Source: Pohlia nutans (lineage: Eukaryota; Streptophyta; Bryopsida; Bryales; Mniaceae). From it: DNA of 64,000 nucleotides. Below are positions 33,593 through 45,461 of this stretch, one piece after another. Under the pieces are notes generated by a model. That model saw only the letters and a program-made list of their open reading frames with translations. It was not told the origin of the DNA and did no database searches. Location of the stretch: the NCBI GenBank assembly GCA_022496805.1, contig CM040092.1, positions 2,053,555 through 2,117,554 of the forward strand. Reading direction: 5' to 3'. The stretch's first letter is position 1; each line of letters starts with the position of its first letter. Both the position numbers and the translations under genes were made by a program.

Positions 33593-34456
33593 GATGGCAA
33601 CCCTAAGGGTGTTTGTTGGACTTTAGTAGGTCGGTTTGTAATCGCAATAATTATTCTTTTGTAGCCAAAGACCGGACTCTTATTATTATTTTGCGTGACG
33701 TACGTGTGTCACATTGAATGAAATATACAGCTAAACTGGTTTTTTGAGAGGTGTGTAAAAGTAGGTCGGAAACATGTCAATGGAAACAATGGCATCGGAC
33801 AGGAGGCTTGCCTGCAAGCTTTGGGAGATGAGAAACACTGCTGGGAAGTGAGCCAGTGAACAAAGGCTGTTACCAAGTCGTCGTAACTTAGTCCACAGAG
33901 CAGAGCAGAGCAGAGCAGAGCAGAGCGAGCTGAGCGAGCTGCTTCACGACCTGCCTGATACACATCTACTGCATAATTCCCATGCTCCAATCATTCAAAG
34001 CTGCTGGCAACCAGATGCCTTTGACTTCCACTCTGTACCCACCCGCCCGGGCTGGCCCCTTAGTTCACGTCAACTGTCATAAGTTAACATCACAACATGT
34101 ATCATTTGCAGCTGCAGATTGTTTTTTCTACATAGAGATGAGCAAGCTAGAATTTGGTAGTTCTCATGGTAGTGTACCTTCTGGGAACCATTAAATGCCA
34201 TCTTGTGTGGATACTGCCTTGAATGAGCTTTGGAAATGGCGCCACGGCAATTCAACCATTTTTCACGTACTCCGTATCATAAGATTTTGGTTTGCAATAC
34301 TAAAGAAAATTGTGTAGATCCCACTAGAGCTTTATGGTTGTCTTCAATGCGTCTGCTCTGTACATTGCCGACAGAAAGTTTCCATGGATTCCCATTGGTA
34401 GAGCGCAATGTTACCAAGGCCCCGCAACAAGGGATTTTTGAGTTTTGCACTCTGCT
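33593..34456. other. GC-richer stretch without a defensible gene
   Basis: Base composition rises between 33760 and 34450, and short frames lie on both strands (for example 33709-33990 minus, 33982-34194 plus). None shows a domain or a consistent splice layout. It may be a decayed exon region. Confidence 0.35.
33895..33925. repeat. (CAGAG)n short tandem repeat
   Basis: About six CAGAG units followed by two GAGCTGAGC-like units. Confidence 0.85.
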
Positions 34457-34866
34457 TTAACCCATAAATGTCAAAAAAGCCCCATGGGTTTGTTTATGAG
34501 AGAACAATGAAGAAAAAAGAGGATTTTCTCAACCAAAATTGAAATGGATTGGTGCTTTGAGAAGGTGATGAGAAAGTGAGGTTAAATTTAGCAAATACGC
34601 CTCAATTAAACAATTGTGGAACAATCCACAATCAACTGAAGGAATCAGGGGAGGAGGAGGTTTTGAACGAGCAGCAACTATGGAGAGGGAAAAAACGGTT
34701 TATTTTTAAAAAAAATAGAGCAAAAACATTGGTCAGCGCCGATGGCAAGCTGACAATTTTTAGTTGGTTTTTTTTTTTTTTTTTCTCCTAGCAGTTGTTG
34801 TTGTAGACTTTTAGGAGATGCTCTTCAGGCTGCCCTCAAAAAACCCTCTGGACGTTTAAGGGTTAA
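34457..34866 (-). mobile_element. TTAA family C, copy C2 (410 bp)
   Basis: Reverse full-length partner of C1, from TTAACCCATAAATGTCAAAA to GACGTTTAAGGGTTAA. The 71-residue frame inside is not a gene. Confidence 0.85.
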
Positions 34867-35007
34867 TTAAAACAGCTTGCTTATCGTAACTGGTAGCAGT
34901 TCCAGCATGAAAATAATTTTAAAAATAGGTGCTGGAAACTTAGGGAAATTATTTTTCCCAAAAAAAATTTACAAGGAAAAAAAAATCTTCAAGTATATCC
35001 GCTATTA

Positions 35008-35369
35008 GAGCTATCCTAAAAGAGAAGTTGTGTTTGAACAAGATACCATGTGTTTTGCTTTAATATACTCTTATTTGTTCACTCTAAATAGTTATAAGGT
35101 ATGGAAGAGCTTAGTGGTCTCTCATTATTAGGTGTGTAAGAGCTTGGTGAACTTCAAACTCATGCACAAGTAGTTCAGCCGTCTTTTTTGACGGCTAAAC
35201 TAGTTGTGCATGAGTTTAGAGACCACCAAACTCTTACACACCTAATAATGAGAGGCTACCAAGCTCTTCTACATCTTATAACTATTTAGAGTGAACAAAT
35301 AAGAGTTAGTATATTAAAGCAAAACACATGGTATCTTGTTCAAACACAATTTCTCTTTTAGGATAACTC
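35008..35369. mobile_element. Foldback element, copy 2 (about 360 bp)
   Basis: Nearly perfect palindrome with arms of about 170 bp. The left arm starts TATCCTAAAAGAGAAGTTGT and the right arm ends with its complement. The tip is GTCTTTTTTGAC near 35190. It is the same family as 2118-2390 but far less diverged between arms, so it is younger. Its RNA would form a long double strand. Target duplication not resolved. Confidence 0.85.
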
Positions 35370-37383
35370 CATTGTTGAATTTTTTGTGGTTAAAATAATT
35401 ATTTGGCAACCAAGTGTCATGATTGCTACCTAGTTACGGTATACTGTAAATGGTCTGACTACTAGCTTTTAACTGCAGGTGAAATATGGATTGAAAGTGA
35501 GTTTTTAAGAAAGAGCTGAATTTGGACCAAACACTCATTCTTTAATCGCCAAAATATTCATCCATTTGAGCAAATTCTCATTCAATTGTGATGAAATCTA
35601 GATGAAAGTGCTATAATGTTTGTAGGCTATGTCCAAAGGGACAGAGGCTACGTGACAATTTATACTCCTTGAGAGTCTACTTCCTATTGAGGACCCTTTT
35701 TACATTGTCCACTTTAGTATAGTTCAAAATATGTCTTTTCACAAGCTAAGAAAAATCTACATTTTGTAAGCAACGTACCATCTTAATATAACATACATTA
35801 TCTTGTAATATATATTATGAATACCTTTATATTACTCCATAATAACAATAATAATAATAATAATTAAAACTCGTTGAAATTATTACAACAAATATAAAAA
35901 AGATTGGGACAAAACCTTGGGGTTATATCGTCCTAGTTTCATTGGTGCCACTTGTTCAAAAAAAGAGAAATTGCAACAGAAAATACTTGACCACCTATAA
36001 AATTTTCCTACATCAGGTAGAAATACCTAAACACCTAAAACCATCATATAAGTAATATAGTGTGCAAATTATATTTACACTTTATCTCAGACAAAAGGCG
36101 AAGAAAGATATGCTTCTACTTTCAAACCCGTAATGCGATATACCGTCACTATGATTGTAAATGGCACAAATGTATACAATAACTCCACTCAACCTTATTC
36201 TTATTGCATGACACTGGCATGCACAACAGTGTTTCAAGATGCAAGAGTTTTTTTAATGTTTTGTGCGAAGAGGTTGTGGTATTATTATCGATTGAAGTAG
36301 ATCTAAATGGAGGGTGAAATATGTGCGGGCCTTGCGTCCAAGTGGCCTTCACTATATGATTTCAATGCAACACTGAATTACAGTGTTACACGACAATTGA
36401 ATCTTTTTATTGTAAACTGCTAGTGGGACGTGAAAAAGACAGAAACATGTCATTAGATCCACTATCAAGCTCATCCCAAGTGTAGAAATGCATTAATGAA
36501 CTACAGAAGAAATAGAAATTAGATCCATAAAGCACATATGCACTGTGTAGTTGGATGTGTTGCAAATTCACATTTTTTGTAAGGATTTTGAAATGTGATT
36601 CTTTTCTACTAGGAGTCCGTTAGAATATAACATTTCATTCACTTAAATTGTTAGTTTTGCACCATGTTAATGATTTAACTATTATGCATTAAAACCCTTC
36701 TTCCATTTGAGTTGGGTTGGTTCATGACTTTATGATAGTTGATTGGTGGTCAATGTTCAAAGAGGTTTTTCTTAGGAAGAATCCTTTTGTTCTTCTTCAT
36801 CAATAAATCGGCAAAACTAACCTATAGTTGGAGATTGACTCATTGAATTTACAAAACTAAGGTAAGAAAAAATTAATCACTCTTTATCGAAATTGATAAG
36901 TGTCACATCTGGATTCGTTATGATTCCTAAAATCAACTTCTAATCAATGTCCCCAAGAGCCATGACTAAATAATTTATATTAGAAAAGGGTCATCGATGG
37001 TTCACTCTACCCTATATAATAAGACACTCCATAATATGACAATATTATTGTTTTAAGCAACAAACATGTGACAAGTCATTTTTGTCACTAATCCATGCAT
37101 ACTACTTTGTAGCTAGGGCTTCTTCGAGGGCTTCCCAAACATGTTATAATAGAGAGGGACAAGCGTTCCTCACAAATCTTTTCAGCATCATATTCTCCAT
37201 CGAGCACGTGTGCCTCAATTCTTTTGAATATTTGTGTTGGGTTCTTACTTTAGAAAAAAAATGTTCACAGTTCTCTAAAAAGTCATCAATTGCTTCATTT
37301 GGAGCAGCAATAGAGTTAACCAAAAAGTCCTCCTTCTAACCTCCCTTTTTGCTCTATTTCCAACCTTCCTTTTGAACTATACA
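35370..37383. other. No gene seen; short ATA repeats
   Basis: About 2 kb of AT-rich DNA with an (ATA)n run near 35850. Between 37090 and 37340 the minus strand gives IEAHVLDGEYDAEKICEERL across frameshifts, which looks protein-like, but I recognise no family. Confidence 0.4.
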
Positions 37384-37386
37384 TTA

Positions 37387-37674
37387 GGAGAAAGGTGGGG
37401 TCTCCAAAAGGCCTTTGGTTTTCTCACGTGCAGTGAAATTTCAGTGGTGCCCGCACGTTTTCCCCGCTGGCACCAATGGTGCCACGACGCTGCCAGCAGT
37501 GCAGTCCCGTGGGTCGAACCAATCGACACTGCCAGCATTGCCAATACTGCCAGCACTGCGGCTTCCGACACTGTCAGTGGGCAGCGACCTTCACCAATGG
37601 GAGGGGTGTTTGGGCAGCTTGTTCACCTAACCCAGACTGCCTTAGTGGACCTTTTAGGGATCCCACATTTCCCC
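37387..37674 (+). mobile_element. Tourist-like MITE, copy 2 (288 bp)
   Basis: GC-rich partner of 16672-16940 in the opposite orientation, with ends GGAGAAAGGTGGGGTCTCC and the inverse of GGGGAAATGTGGGATCCC. Flanks are TTA on the left and TAA on the right, so the duplication is imperfect. Several overlapping frames here come from its low AT content and are not genes. Confidence 0.7.
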
Positions 37675-38029
37675 TAATGCTTGGGTGGAATATTGTCTTG
37701 TCATAGATTGTCTCCTTGTGGGCTATGGACTTGGAACTTTGGTGGAAGGTATGGGAGCTATAGCGAGGTATGGAGAATATTGACATGAATTGTTTTGTAG
37801 ATTGTTTCACAACTCGGCATAGACTAGTTTTTTGGTCTATTTTTGTTTTAATATGAGTTCAACATTAGTTTATAAAAACTTTCCTCTTTGGGCTAACTTT
37901 TTGGTTCACTCTGTTGTTGATGATTTTTTAGGGATGCAGGTAGTATTCCTCCATTGCCTTCATTCAACCAACTTTTCACACGGCTAATATAGTTGTTGCC
38001 TCGACTTATTACTATAAATAGAAACAACC
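37675..38029. other. No feature seen
   Basis: AT-rich, no supported frame. Confidence 0.45.
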
Positions 38030-38278
38030 TTAACTCCTAAAAAACCAAGAAGCCTAAATCAAGCCTCATATTTTTCTTGGTAGTTTTGAGTAAGTTTTAT
38101 GTGAAATTTACTTTTGTTTAAATTTATTTGGTTTTTTATCAACACGTGCAGCATTCTTCACATTGATTCCGGAGACATAAAATTTGGTCCCATCTAAATT
38201 ATATTTTTTCATAATACTGGTGTGATCGATTGAATTTGTCATTTTAAAATCGTGAATCCTTGGTTCCTGAGCGGTTAA
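38030..38278 (+). mobile_element. TTAA family E, copy E1 (249 bp)
   Basis: From TTAACTCCTAAAAAACCAAG to CCTGAGCGGTTAA with the E body (GATTCCGGAGACATAAAATT, CATTTTAAAATCGTGAATCC). Non-coding. Confidence 0.8.
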
Positions 38279-39070
38279 AATTCAAACCAGAAACCATCAT
38301 GTGATTTCAAACTTGAACTGGTATTTTGGATAATTGGACTAGTTCACTTTGAACAAAGTGTGGGTTCTTCCCGCTTAATTGATTTGCACAAAAAAACACA
38401 AACAAAAATAAATATACACATAACAGTGGTACATTGTTAGATCCTGATAGAAAGTACGGTGTACAGATTCCATGGCCGTAATAATTTTTATAGTTTTTAC
38501 AGTCAGTGATCCCGGCCTGCAGGGTTGATAGGACAACTGTCTTCCTAGCCAGCTTTGGAAGGAAGCATTGAATGATGGGGCACTCCATATGATTCTGAAC
38601 CATATGACCAATTGACCACCACCTCAAGTCAATGCTATGGACTGTACCTCACTGCACAACCAATTAATAAGCTTATTAACATTTCATCTCCAGTACAGCC
38701 AGTTATGCTCCAGATGGGTACACCCAAATCACCATATGAATGGTGTGGGTACATTCATCCATTTGGATCAATTCTCATCCATTTTAACAATTTTCATTCA
38801 TCTTACCACATTATTTTGGAAAGCAAATACCGTGGGCCACACTATATGGTGATTTTCTGTGCACTGGTTGTGGTTATAGAAAATGTACCCAATTTACCAG
38901 TAGCTTGTCTAACACAAATTAATTCCAAAAAAAAATTTGGAAAGTTTTGGAATTTTTTTATCAAATAATGTTGGTGAGAAAGGGAATTTTGAGGAATATT
39001 TGCAGTATAAAATAAGAAAATCCAAAAATAACAATTATTCGACACATTGGTGTCAAACGATATGTACATT
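38279..39070. other. No supported gene
   Basis: Minus frames at 38307-38627 and plus frames at 38612-38968 overlap each other. Neither shows a domain, so neither is called. Confidence 0.4.
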
Positions 39071-39190
39071 CACTAGTAGAAAAGTTGGCGCTCCCTAGGG
39101 AGATGCCCATGCAAAATCACTGCATATGTGTGGAAATGGGCATCACTTGCGTGGACATCTTTCTCAGCAATGCCACCTTTTCTACTAGTG
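39071..39190. mobile_element. CACTA-type MITE with ATT duplication (120 bp)
   Basis: CACTAGTAGAAAAG at the left and its exact inverse at the right, flanked by ATT (39068-39070 and 39191-39193). Perfect ends with a 3-bp duplication make this the clearest short CACTA derivative here. Confidence 0.85.
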
Positions 39191-39314
39191 ATTGTTCCCT
39201 CCAATATAAAGAGATATACGTGGTTCCTTTCTTAGCGGTTTCATCAATAAAAGAAATGTTGCTCTAGCTGTTGATGATAGGTGTCTTAAAATTCAAGGCT
39301 TCCTTTAGGACGTT

Positions 39315-41755
39315 TTAACCCCTAAATGTGCCTAGGGCCCTCTTCGGCCATGTGTTTTTGCATACAAGCATGTTTAACTCTTAAAACCTAGAAGAGCTGA
39401 AAGAAGAGATTTTGAACAAGATGTTATTAACTTTATGTATTTAAATTTATTTTTTGAGATATTTATGATATCTCCCATAGGCTATTTTCTACATAGGACG
39501 ATTTTATTCACGAGATTCTAATAAGTAACATAAAAGTAATGAAGGTTTAAAGTGCTTTTGAGATTTTGTAGGCACTTGAAAAAAAGTTTTAATTTAATTT
39601 TATCTTTTTAATTTTTAATTTTTTACGTAGAATAAATTATTATATCATTTTTTACATATAATAAATTATAAATTATTTGACTCATTTCCATGATTATTAA
39701 ATATGAGGAATTTTGTTTCAAAGGAAGTTAGGGAATTTCTATAGAAAAAAACTTATATGGATTAATTTTGAACTCAATTTTCATAATTTTTAACAATAAA
39801 GACATGCATAGGGTGTAGACGACTTGTTACAACTTTTTTTTTTTTTTTTGGAAACAAATGGATGCTTTATTTCCATTGCACAACACTTGTTACAACATTT
39901 TCACCACTCAAATTGGTATGTTTCAATTCCATGTTATTTTATCAACCTAATATTTCAACCATCTACTAATTAGACGTAAGATCAACTAATAATTTTTTGA
40001 AGTATGGAAACCAACTTTTCTTTTCTTGATTTCTTATTATTATATTTTCAACTCAATTCTTCAACATGGTATGAAGGGGAACAAGTTGTAGAGCACATTT
40101 TTATTTTTATTTTTTAAGTTTAAAAGATGATACTTTTTCTTTGTAAAGAGTTGAAAAAAATATTTTTTAAATTCAAGCATCATGATCTTGCGATTGGTGG
40201 AGCTTTTCTTTAAATACATTTAGAAATATATGTCAACAAGTTAACAGAGAGGAATCCTACAGTTGGAACTACCAAAAAGAAATTAAAATAAAATGAAATT
40301 TGCATCACTTTGAGGTAAGGATTTTACAGGCAATTTTTGACCAAATGAGCTCAAAGAATTTTATGGTTAAGTGCATCATTGTATTCTGGTGCATTGTAGT
40401 ATTTCAATACATCATATTTGATGAACAGTAGAGTATAGTAACCTACCAAAAACATTGTTGCCTCTTCTACCCATCAATGAGATAATTGATCTAAATTGAC
40501 ATGAAATTGGTTTTATAAAAAATTCAATGTATACTTTTATTTAACACAATTATAATCAATTATACCATTACTTTTTCAAAAACAAAATATTGATTTTTTG
40601 AGAATTTCTAAAGTGCTTTTGGTGTTTGACCTTACAAATTCGTTTTAAATTCATTTATGATAAATTTTAAAGTTATGACTCGGCCTGCTAGTTAAAAACA
40701 TAAAATAAACAAACAACTTTATAGTTAGAAGGGATTTTTAAAAATTATTGATTTTCATATAAATGCAGTGTCAATGTGAGTGTTGCTTATTACAGTTGAC
40801 TACTTCAAACCTTATAACTATTTGGTTGTCTAAACTTCTTTTACACACAAAAGTGATTCAATGATCACAAAACGACCAATTTACCAACGTGTGTATTCAC
40901 TCTTTGCTTTGAACAATGCTTCATATCTAAAAGGCATAGTTTGACACAACTCAAGGAGATTGTTTCCACAAATTAAATTCCATTTGGCATTCAAGAATTT
41001 GCCCTAACTCCTGTGAATTTTGAACAATACTTGGACCATGATGAACAAATCTTTGAGGATCTTCAAATCATTATCAATTGGATTAGTATGACATTTACTG
41101 ATCTAGTGATTAGTTCATCAAAATATTGTTGATATTTCTACGTTCACATGATATTTGTTATGGTCATGGCAATGAGTCATTAATGGTTGATGGCACATTG
41201 ATTATGAGTCATCCTTACTTGTTAAATTTGACTATGGTGATCTTTGAAAATTCCACTACAAATCTTTGTATGTGATTTTTGAGAATTACATGAGAAAGAA
41301 AATCATTATAAACATAAAATAATTTCAATGAATCTAATTTTTCTAGTGTATGGTGAATTTCACAATAGAAAACCATATTGAGAAAAAATAATCCCCTCAA
41401 AAAATTATATCTAAAATTTGATAGGTTCTCGTGTTCTATAATGAAAGTCATATTTTGACCCACAAGGTTTTAAAATGCAATAAAGTGCTCAATACTTTGA
41501 ATTCTTTTTCAAATCAAAAAGTGAACCAAAAACTAGACTTGATGTTCTTGAAGTTTGGAAATTTCCATGAAGAGATCACGAAAAATGATAACATGGATAG
41601 TTTTGGAATAAATACCAATTTCATGGTTTTGAGCGACAGGCGACGATGTTTATAGTAGGGTTCTGTACATTGTTGTATTTGAATACTTGAGACAAAATAA
41701 GCGAGAAAATGTAAGATAATATACATGTCGTGTCCTAAGGATGTTTAAGGGCTAA
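39315..41755. mobile_element. Possible large TTAA element (M, about 2.4 kb)
   Basis: The left end TTAACCCCTAAATGTGCCTA is normal. The best right partner is GATGTTTAAGGGCTAA at 41740-41755, which shares CCTAGG-like subterminal bases. If both belong together this is the longest TTAA element in the window. No transposase frame of useful length is present. It contains a 52-bp LINE insertion at 39834-39885. The pairing of ends is uncertain. Confidence 0.4.
39834..39885 (-). mobile_element. Extremely 5'-truncated LINE insertion (52 bp)
   Basis: On the minus strand a LINE 3' tip (CATCCATTTGTTTCC, matching the 3' end of the LINE at 54977-58054) is followed by a poly-A run. ACTTGTTACAAC stands at 39822-39833 and again at 39886-39897, a 12-bp target duplication. 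Duplication plus poly-A shows target-primed insertion that stopped after about 35 bp. Confidence 0.8.
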
Positions 41756-42622
41756 TAGAGTTATTCGAAATCAGAAGACGAATTGAAGAGGAGTTCAAGT
41801 GGAGTTTGCATCCAATATTAACAATTTTTTGCAACCATTGTTCATGAATAATCCCTTGGTCGGCTCTCTTAGACTTTGGGGAACTTGTGGGAACTCTCTA
41901 CTAGTATTAGGGAGGCACTTTGAGACACTCTTTGTGGTTAACTCTAATGGCATGAAATGTCATAGAGAGTAGGGCTGGACTAGTTTGTGTGATTTGGAAT
42001 GATATTTTATTATCGTTTGTTTGAAAATAAAATAATAGTAATGAAAAGGGAAAAATATTATAAAAAATCACAGAACTTTTTCTTTTGGGGGTTTTTTTGG
42101 GCACAAATAGAAATAATCTTTTCCTCAAATAGAAATAATCCAAAACACAGAACTTTGTATACATCTGTCAATGAGTCTGCGAATTTGGTGAGAAGAATGT
42201 TGCAGATATGAAGTCAAAGAGTAAGCAATTAAGAAGGCGGTTGAGAACACATGGCCAGGACTGCACCACAGTCCGGGGAGAAATTTTAGCTTTATCGGCT
42301 AAAGATCCTACATTTTCTTGAACCAATCGATTTTTTGGAGTTTTCTGGAGCATTTTCTCTTAATAAAATAGAGAATATTCTCTAATTTTCCCTTTAAATG
42401 ATCAGTTTTTTTTCTTAAGATTTTGAACTCAATTAGGCAACTCTGAATTTCAACCAACTCATTTGTAACTAAAGGTCGGTTCTCCCCAAACATTCGATTG
42501 CATTATCTCCAACTAATCCCGTTTCAAAGTTCCAAAAGTGAGTTTTCTCAATGCCAGGAGCCCCAACCTATCTTCCAGATGATGTTTTAAGTGCCTCCGT
42601 CTTTAGAGCATCCTCACTCCAG
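41756..42622. other. No gene seen
   Basis: AT-rich DNA with opposing short frames (41907-42164, 41999-42211) that overlap; no domain recognised. Confidence 0.4.
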
Positions 42623-42870
42623 CCCTCTATATTCACCCTTCAAAGTAAAGTTTCATCTATACTTCAATTCCAACCAACCCAATCACTCTCTCTATATGTG
42701 CACGATATATAGTTGATGCACCAACCACAATTGTCACTTCAATTGAGACCTCCATATTCACCCTTCAAAGTAAAGTCTCATCCATACTTCAATTTCAAAC
42801 GACCCAATCACATTCATTATATGTGCATAGTATATAGTGAATGGACCAAACACATGTGTCACTTATTTAG
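42623..42870. repeat. 126-bp tandem duplication
   Basis: Two units begin CCTC(T/C)ATATTCACCCTTC and end near TTGTCACTT / GTGTCACTT. SINE1 inserted at the end of the second unit. Confidence 0.8.
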
Positions 42871-42874
42871 AATA

Positions 42875-43292
42875 GATAGATAGATAAGAACTCCGGTCCA
42901 GTATTACTAGGCCGGCGTGAATAAAGTGTCTGTTCGTTTAGCCATTAATCCAGTGCCCACAGGGCAAAGGGTTAATGGTGCAAAACTACTCTCCCCTTTC
43001 AGGAATAGACACTCTAAAAGAAACTATAAACCAAATGACTAAGCTAACCTAACATGGAGATCATGGAAAAGCCCGAGTTTCTTTTGGGGTATAAATGGGG
43101 CTGGTATGAGAGAGCGGTCGCCAAGTCACTACTTCAATGGTTAGTTGTGTATGAAGTGAGATGTTGCAGTGAAGTGGTCCGGGTTCGATTCCCGTGGGGT
43201 CCGTGTAAGCATTTCTGTAATATGAGTGACTTGGTGCTGTTGGTGAGTTATCATAGGCAGGAAATTTGTAGCAACCAACCGGCCCCATCCTA
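42875..43292 (-). mobile_element. SINE1 with LINE-derived 3' end and tRNA-like part
   Basis: The 16-bp word TCACTTATTTAGAATA stands at 42859-42874 and 43293-43308, a clean target duplication. On the minus strand the element ends with about 145 bp matching the 3' UTR of the LINE at 11738, including the TATC tail, so its 3' end is at 42875. A tRNA-like promoter is present on the opposite (plus) strand: TACTTCAATGGTTAG (43130-43144, A-box-like) and GGTTCGATTCC (43182-43192, B box). It is enclosed by the inverted words CCAAGTCACT (43121) and AGTGACTTGG (43225). It has no coding capacity. Confidence 0.85.
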
Positions 43293-43308
43293 TCACTTAT
43301 TTAGAATA

Positions 43309-43784
43309 TATAGTACAAAGTTCGCATCACATGTACAATCAAATACAACAATCTAGCTAAATCTAGTCTTAGAGGGTGGTTTGAAGAACTGAGTACACTC
43401 TCCAAATGTGACATGTCTATTTGTCATCTACGCTATTTTAAGATGTTTTTCACCCAAAATACTTGGAGTCATATGCCAGTTTGCAAAGTTGAATTGAGGA
43501 TTCCTTTAGAGTATAGACATCCTTCTACAACAAAGACACAAGGCACGGGAGGGTGCTGTGAGAGCAAACTTGATGAGGCCAATGTGAAGCAATTTTCCAC
43601 ATGGCAGCCTGAAGAGACAACAGAAATGAGGTCTAGCCCAACATGCTATTGTAGCTCTCCACGCCCTCGCCTTGTCTAAAAACTAGGGCAAAAGGTTGTA
43701 GTGTGTGTATGGTCGTTGCCCTTTTTTACGGGTTGCCTAAGATGAAAATTGTATTTATATAAAGAAATAAAAACATAATTTCAA
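43309..43784. other. No supported gene
   Basis: The frame at 43413-43679 has no known domain. Somewhat richer in GC around 43480-43680. Confidence 0.4.
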
Positions 43785-44226
43785 ATAGGAAATCAAGTCT
43801 ACTTTCCAACTCAATTTGAATCATGTCAATCCAAGTTAAACTCCATCAAGGAGAATTTTTCAAAGACAAAGACCTTAACATTGTCCTAGTGTTATATAAA
43901 TTACTATTTCGGGAAACTAATGATGTTCTCTCCTTTGAAAAAGATTCTTTTTAGTTTTAGAATAAAATGTCTATTTTTAGCCAATCATATCAATTTTCAA
44001 TTTCTAAAAAAATTTGTAATTATGGTAAATATTAAATGGTAAATGCTTTTAAATTCATTAAATGAGTATCTAAAACATTTTTTGAAAGTATGACTGTACG
44101 GATAATTATTTAACATCATGTTTCTCATTTTTTTTCTTTTGGACCAAACTTCATCAAAGTTGCAAAAGTAACATTTTATAACACATGTACATTTTGCCCT
44201 TACCCCCTTTGTCATTTAGGGGTTAA
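43785..44226 (-). mobile_element. TTAA family D-related copy (D4)
   Basis: Reverse copy ending TTTGTCATTTAGGGGTTAA at 44226, with the D body (GACCAAACTTCATCAAAGTT, GTATCTAAAACA). The left side carries the ACTCCATCAAGGAGAA variant also seen inverted near 29850. The left TTAA was not found. Confidence 0.65.
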
Positions 44227-44295
44227 AGAGGATCAAACTTGCATCTCAAATTCTCTTGTACTGCATTTGCTATGAATTGATGGTATTTGCTAGGT

Positions 44296-44725
44296 TTTTC
44301 CAGCCTATGATAAATTCACTAGCAGCACCAAGTCATGCATATCACATTACTGCTCAAACGAACTCAACAGGAATCGAACCCGGACCAAATAACTGCGATA
44401 CATCGCCCTTCACCAACCAACCGCATAACTCATGACTTGGCATCCATACCTTCACCACATTTCAAATTATAACCATCCCTGCCCACTACACCAAAAATAA
44501 ATAAATAAATTTTATATTAATATATATAATAAGCACAAATTAATCATTTTGATTCCGGTCCATGCTCACTAGTAATAGTTACTGGTTACTAGAGTGTCTA
44601 TTCCTAGCAAGGGAGAGTAGTTTTGCACCAATGGCCCTTTGTCCGGTGGACACTAGCTCATTGTCATTACGAACAGACACTTTATTCACGCCGGCCTCGT
44701 AAAGGGACTAAAGTTTCTATCTATC
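44296..44725 (+). mobile_element. SINE2, same family as SINE1 (430 bp)
   Basis: TATTTGCTAGGT stands at 44284-44295 and 44726-44737, a 12-bp target duplication. The layout equals SINE1: a tRNA-like part whose B box reads on the minus strand (GGAATCGAACC at 44370-44380 on plus), a variable middle, then the LINE-derived 3' part (about 44574-44725) ending CTATCTATC. The flanking inverted words CCAAGTCAT and ATGACTTGG are kept. Confidence 0.85.
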
Positions 44726-44914
44726 TATTTGCTAGGTCTTAGCTGAAACAGAATGGAACGAGAAACATTGATGAATGCAACCATTTATGGCAGGGTCCTA
44801 TTGGAGGGCCATTTAGGCTACTAGGATTGTGGTGTGTTCATTGCCACTATACTTTCGCTTATTTGAGAGAAGATCAATAGTATTCAAATTACTTTGTTTG
44901 TTTAGAAAGATGAC

Positions 44915-45461
44915 TTAACCCTTTAACGCATCTGCGTCCATATGATCATCGACGAACAGATCGCAATCTTTCTCAACAATACATTGTGTACAGTTTTTCA
45001 TTCGTTCAAATTTCTTTTGGTTCTTGTGCTAGCTGACTATCATTTGTATGGTATGGATCTTCAAAATAAGATATTGTGATTTTTTGAAAAACAAAACAAT
45101 CGGTTTATGTCAAGTTTTATTTTTAATTCAAAAAGTGAGACCTAAACCATGATTTTCCAAAATAAGTAGAATCAAATAATGGAAACCATACCATCTACTA
45201 GTGCAGTGTTATTCCAATTTCATTAAAAAAAAAATGTTTTTTTTGTGTAAATTTTGGATTTTTAATTGAATTTCAAGAGATAACCTTGCAAAATTCATTA
45301 AAATTTATTAATAAAATATAAAATAAAACCAACGGTACAAATGTGATTTTCACATTGACATTTACAACTTTTCTTTGTACATTACCTCCATTTTTATTTT
45401 CATCAAACATTTTATAACGAATCTTTGAAAACAATGTTGAATCGGGACGATAAAGGGCTAA
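44915..45461 (+). mobile_element. TTAA family H, copy H1 (547 bp)
   Basis: From TTAACCCTTTAACGCATCTG to GGGACGATAAAGGGCTAA. The inner word CATATGATCATCGACGAACA corresponds to TATGGACGACACATAG in H2. The right CTAA is shared with the decayed left end of A7. Confidence 0.8.

Noticed and set aside
37372..37706. Several overlapping GC-rich frames
   Set aside because: They lie inside the Tourist-like MITE copy 2. The other copy at 16672 does not keep the same frames.
43085..43206. Stand-alone tRNA gene
   Set aside because: A- and B-box-like words are present, but no clean acceptor stem could be paired. The segment is internal to a SINE with a target duplication and is repeated in SINE2.
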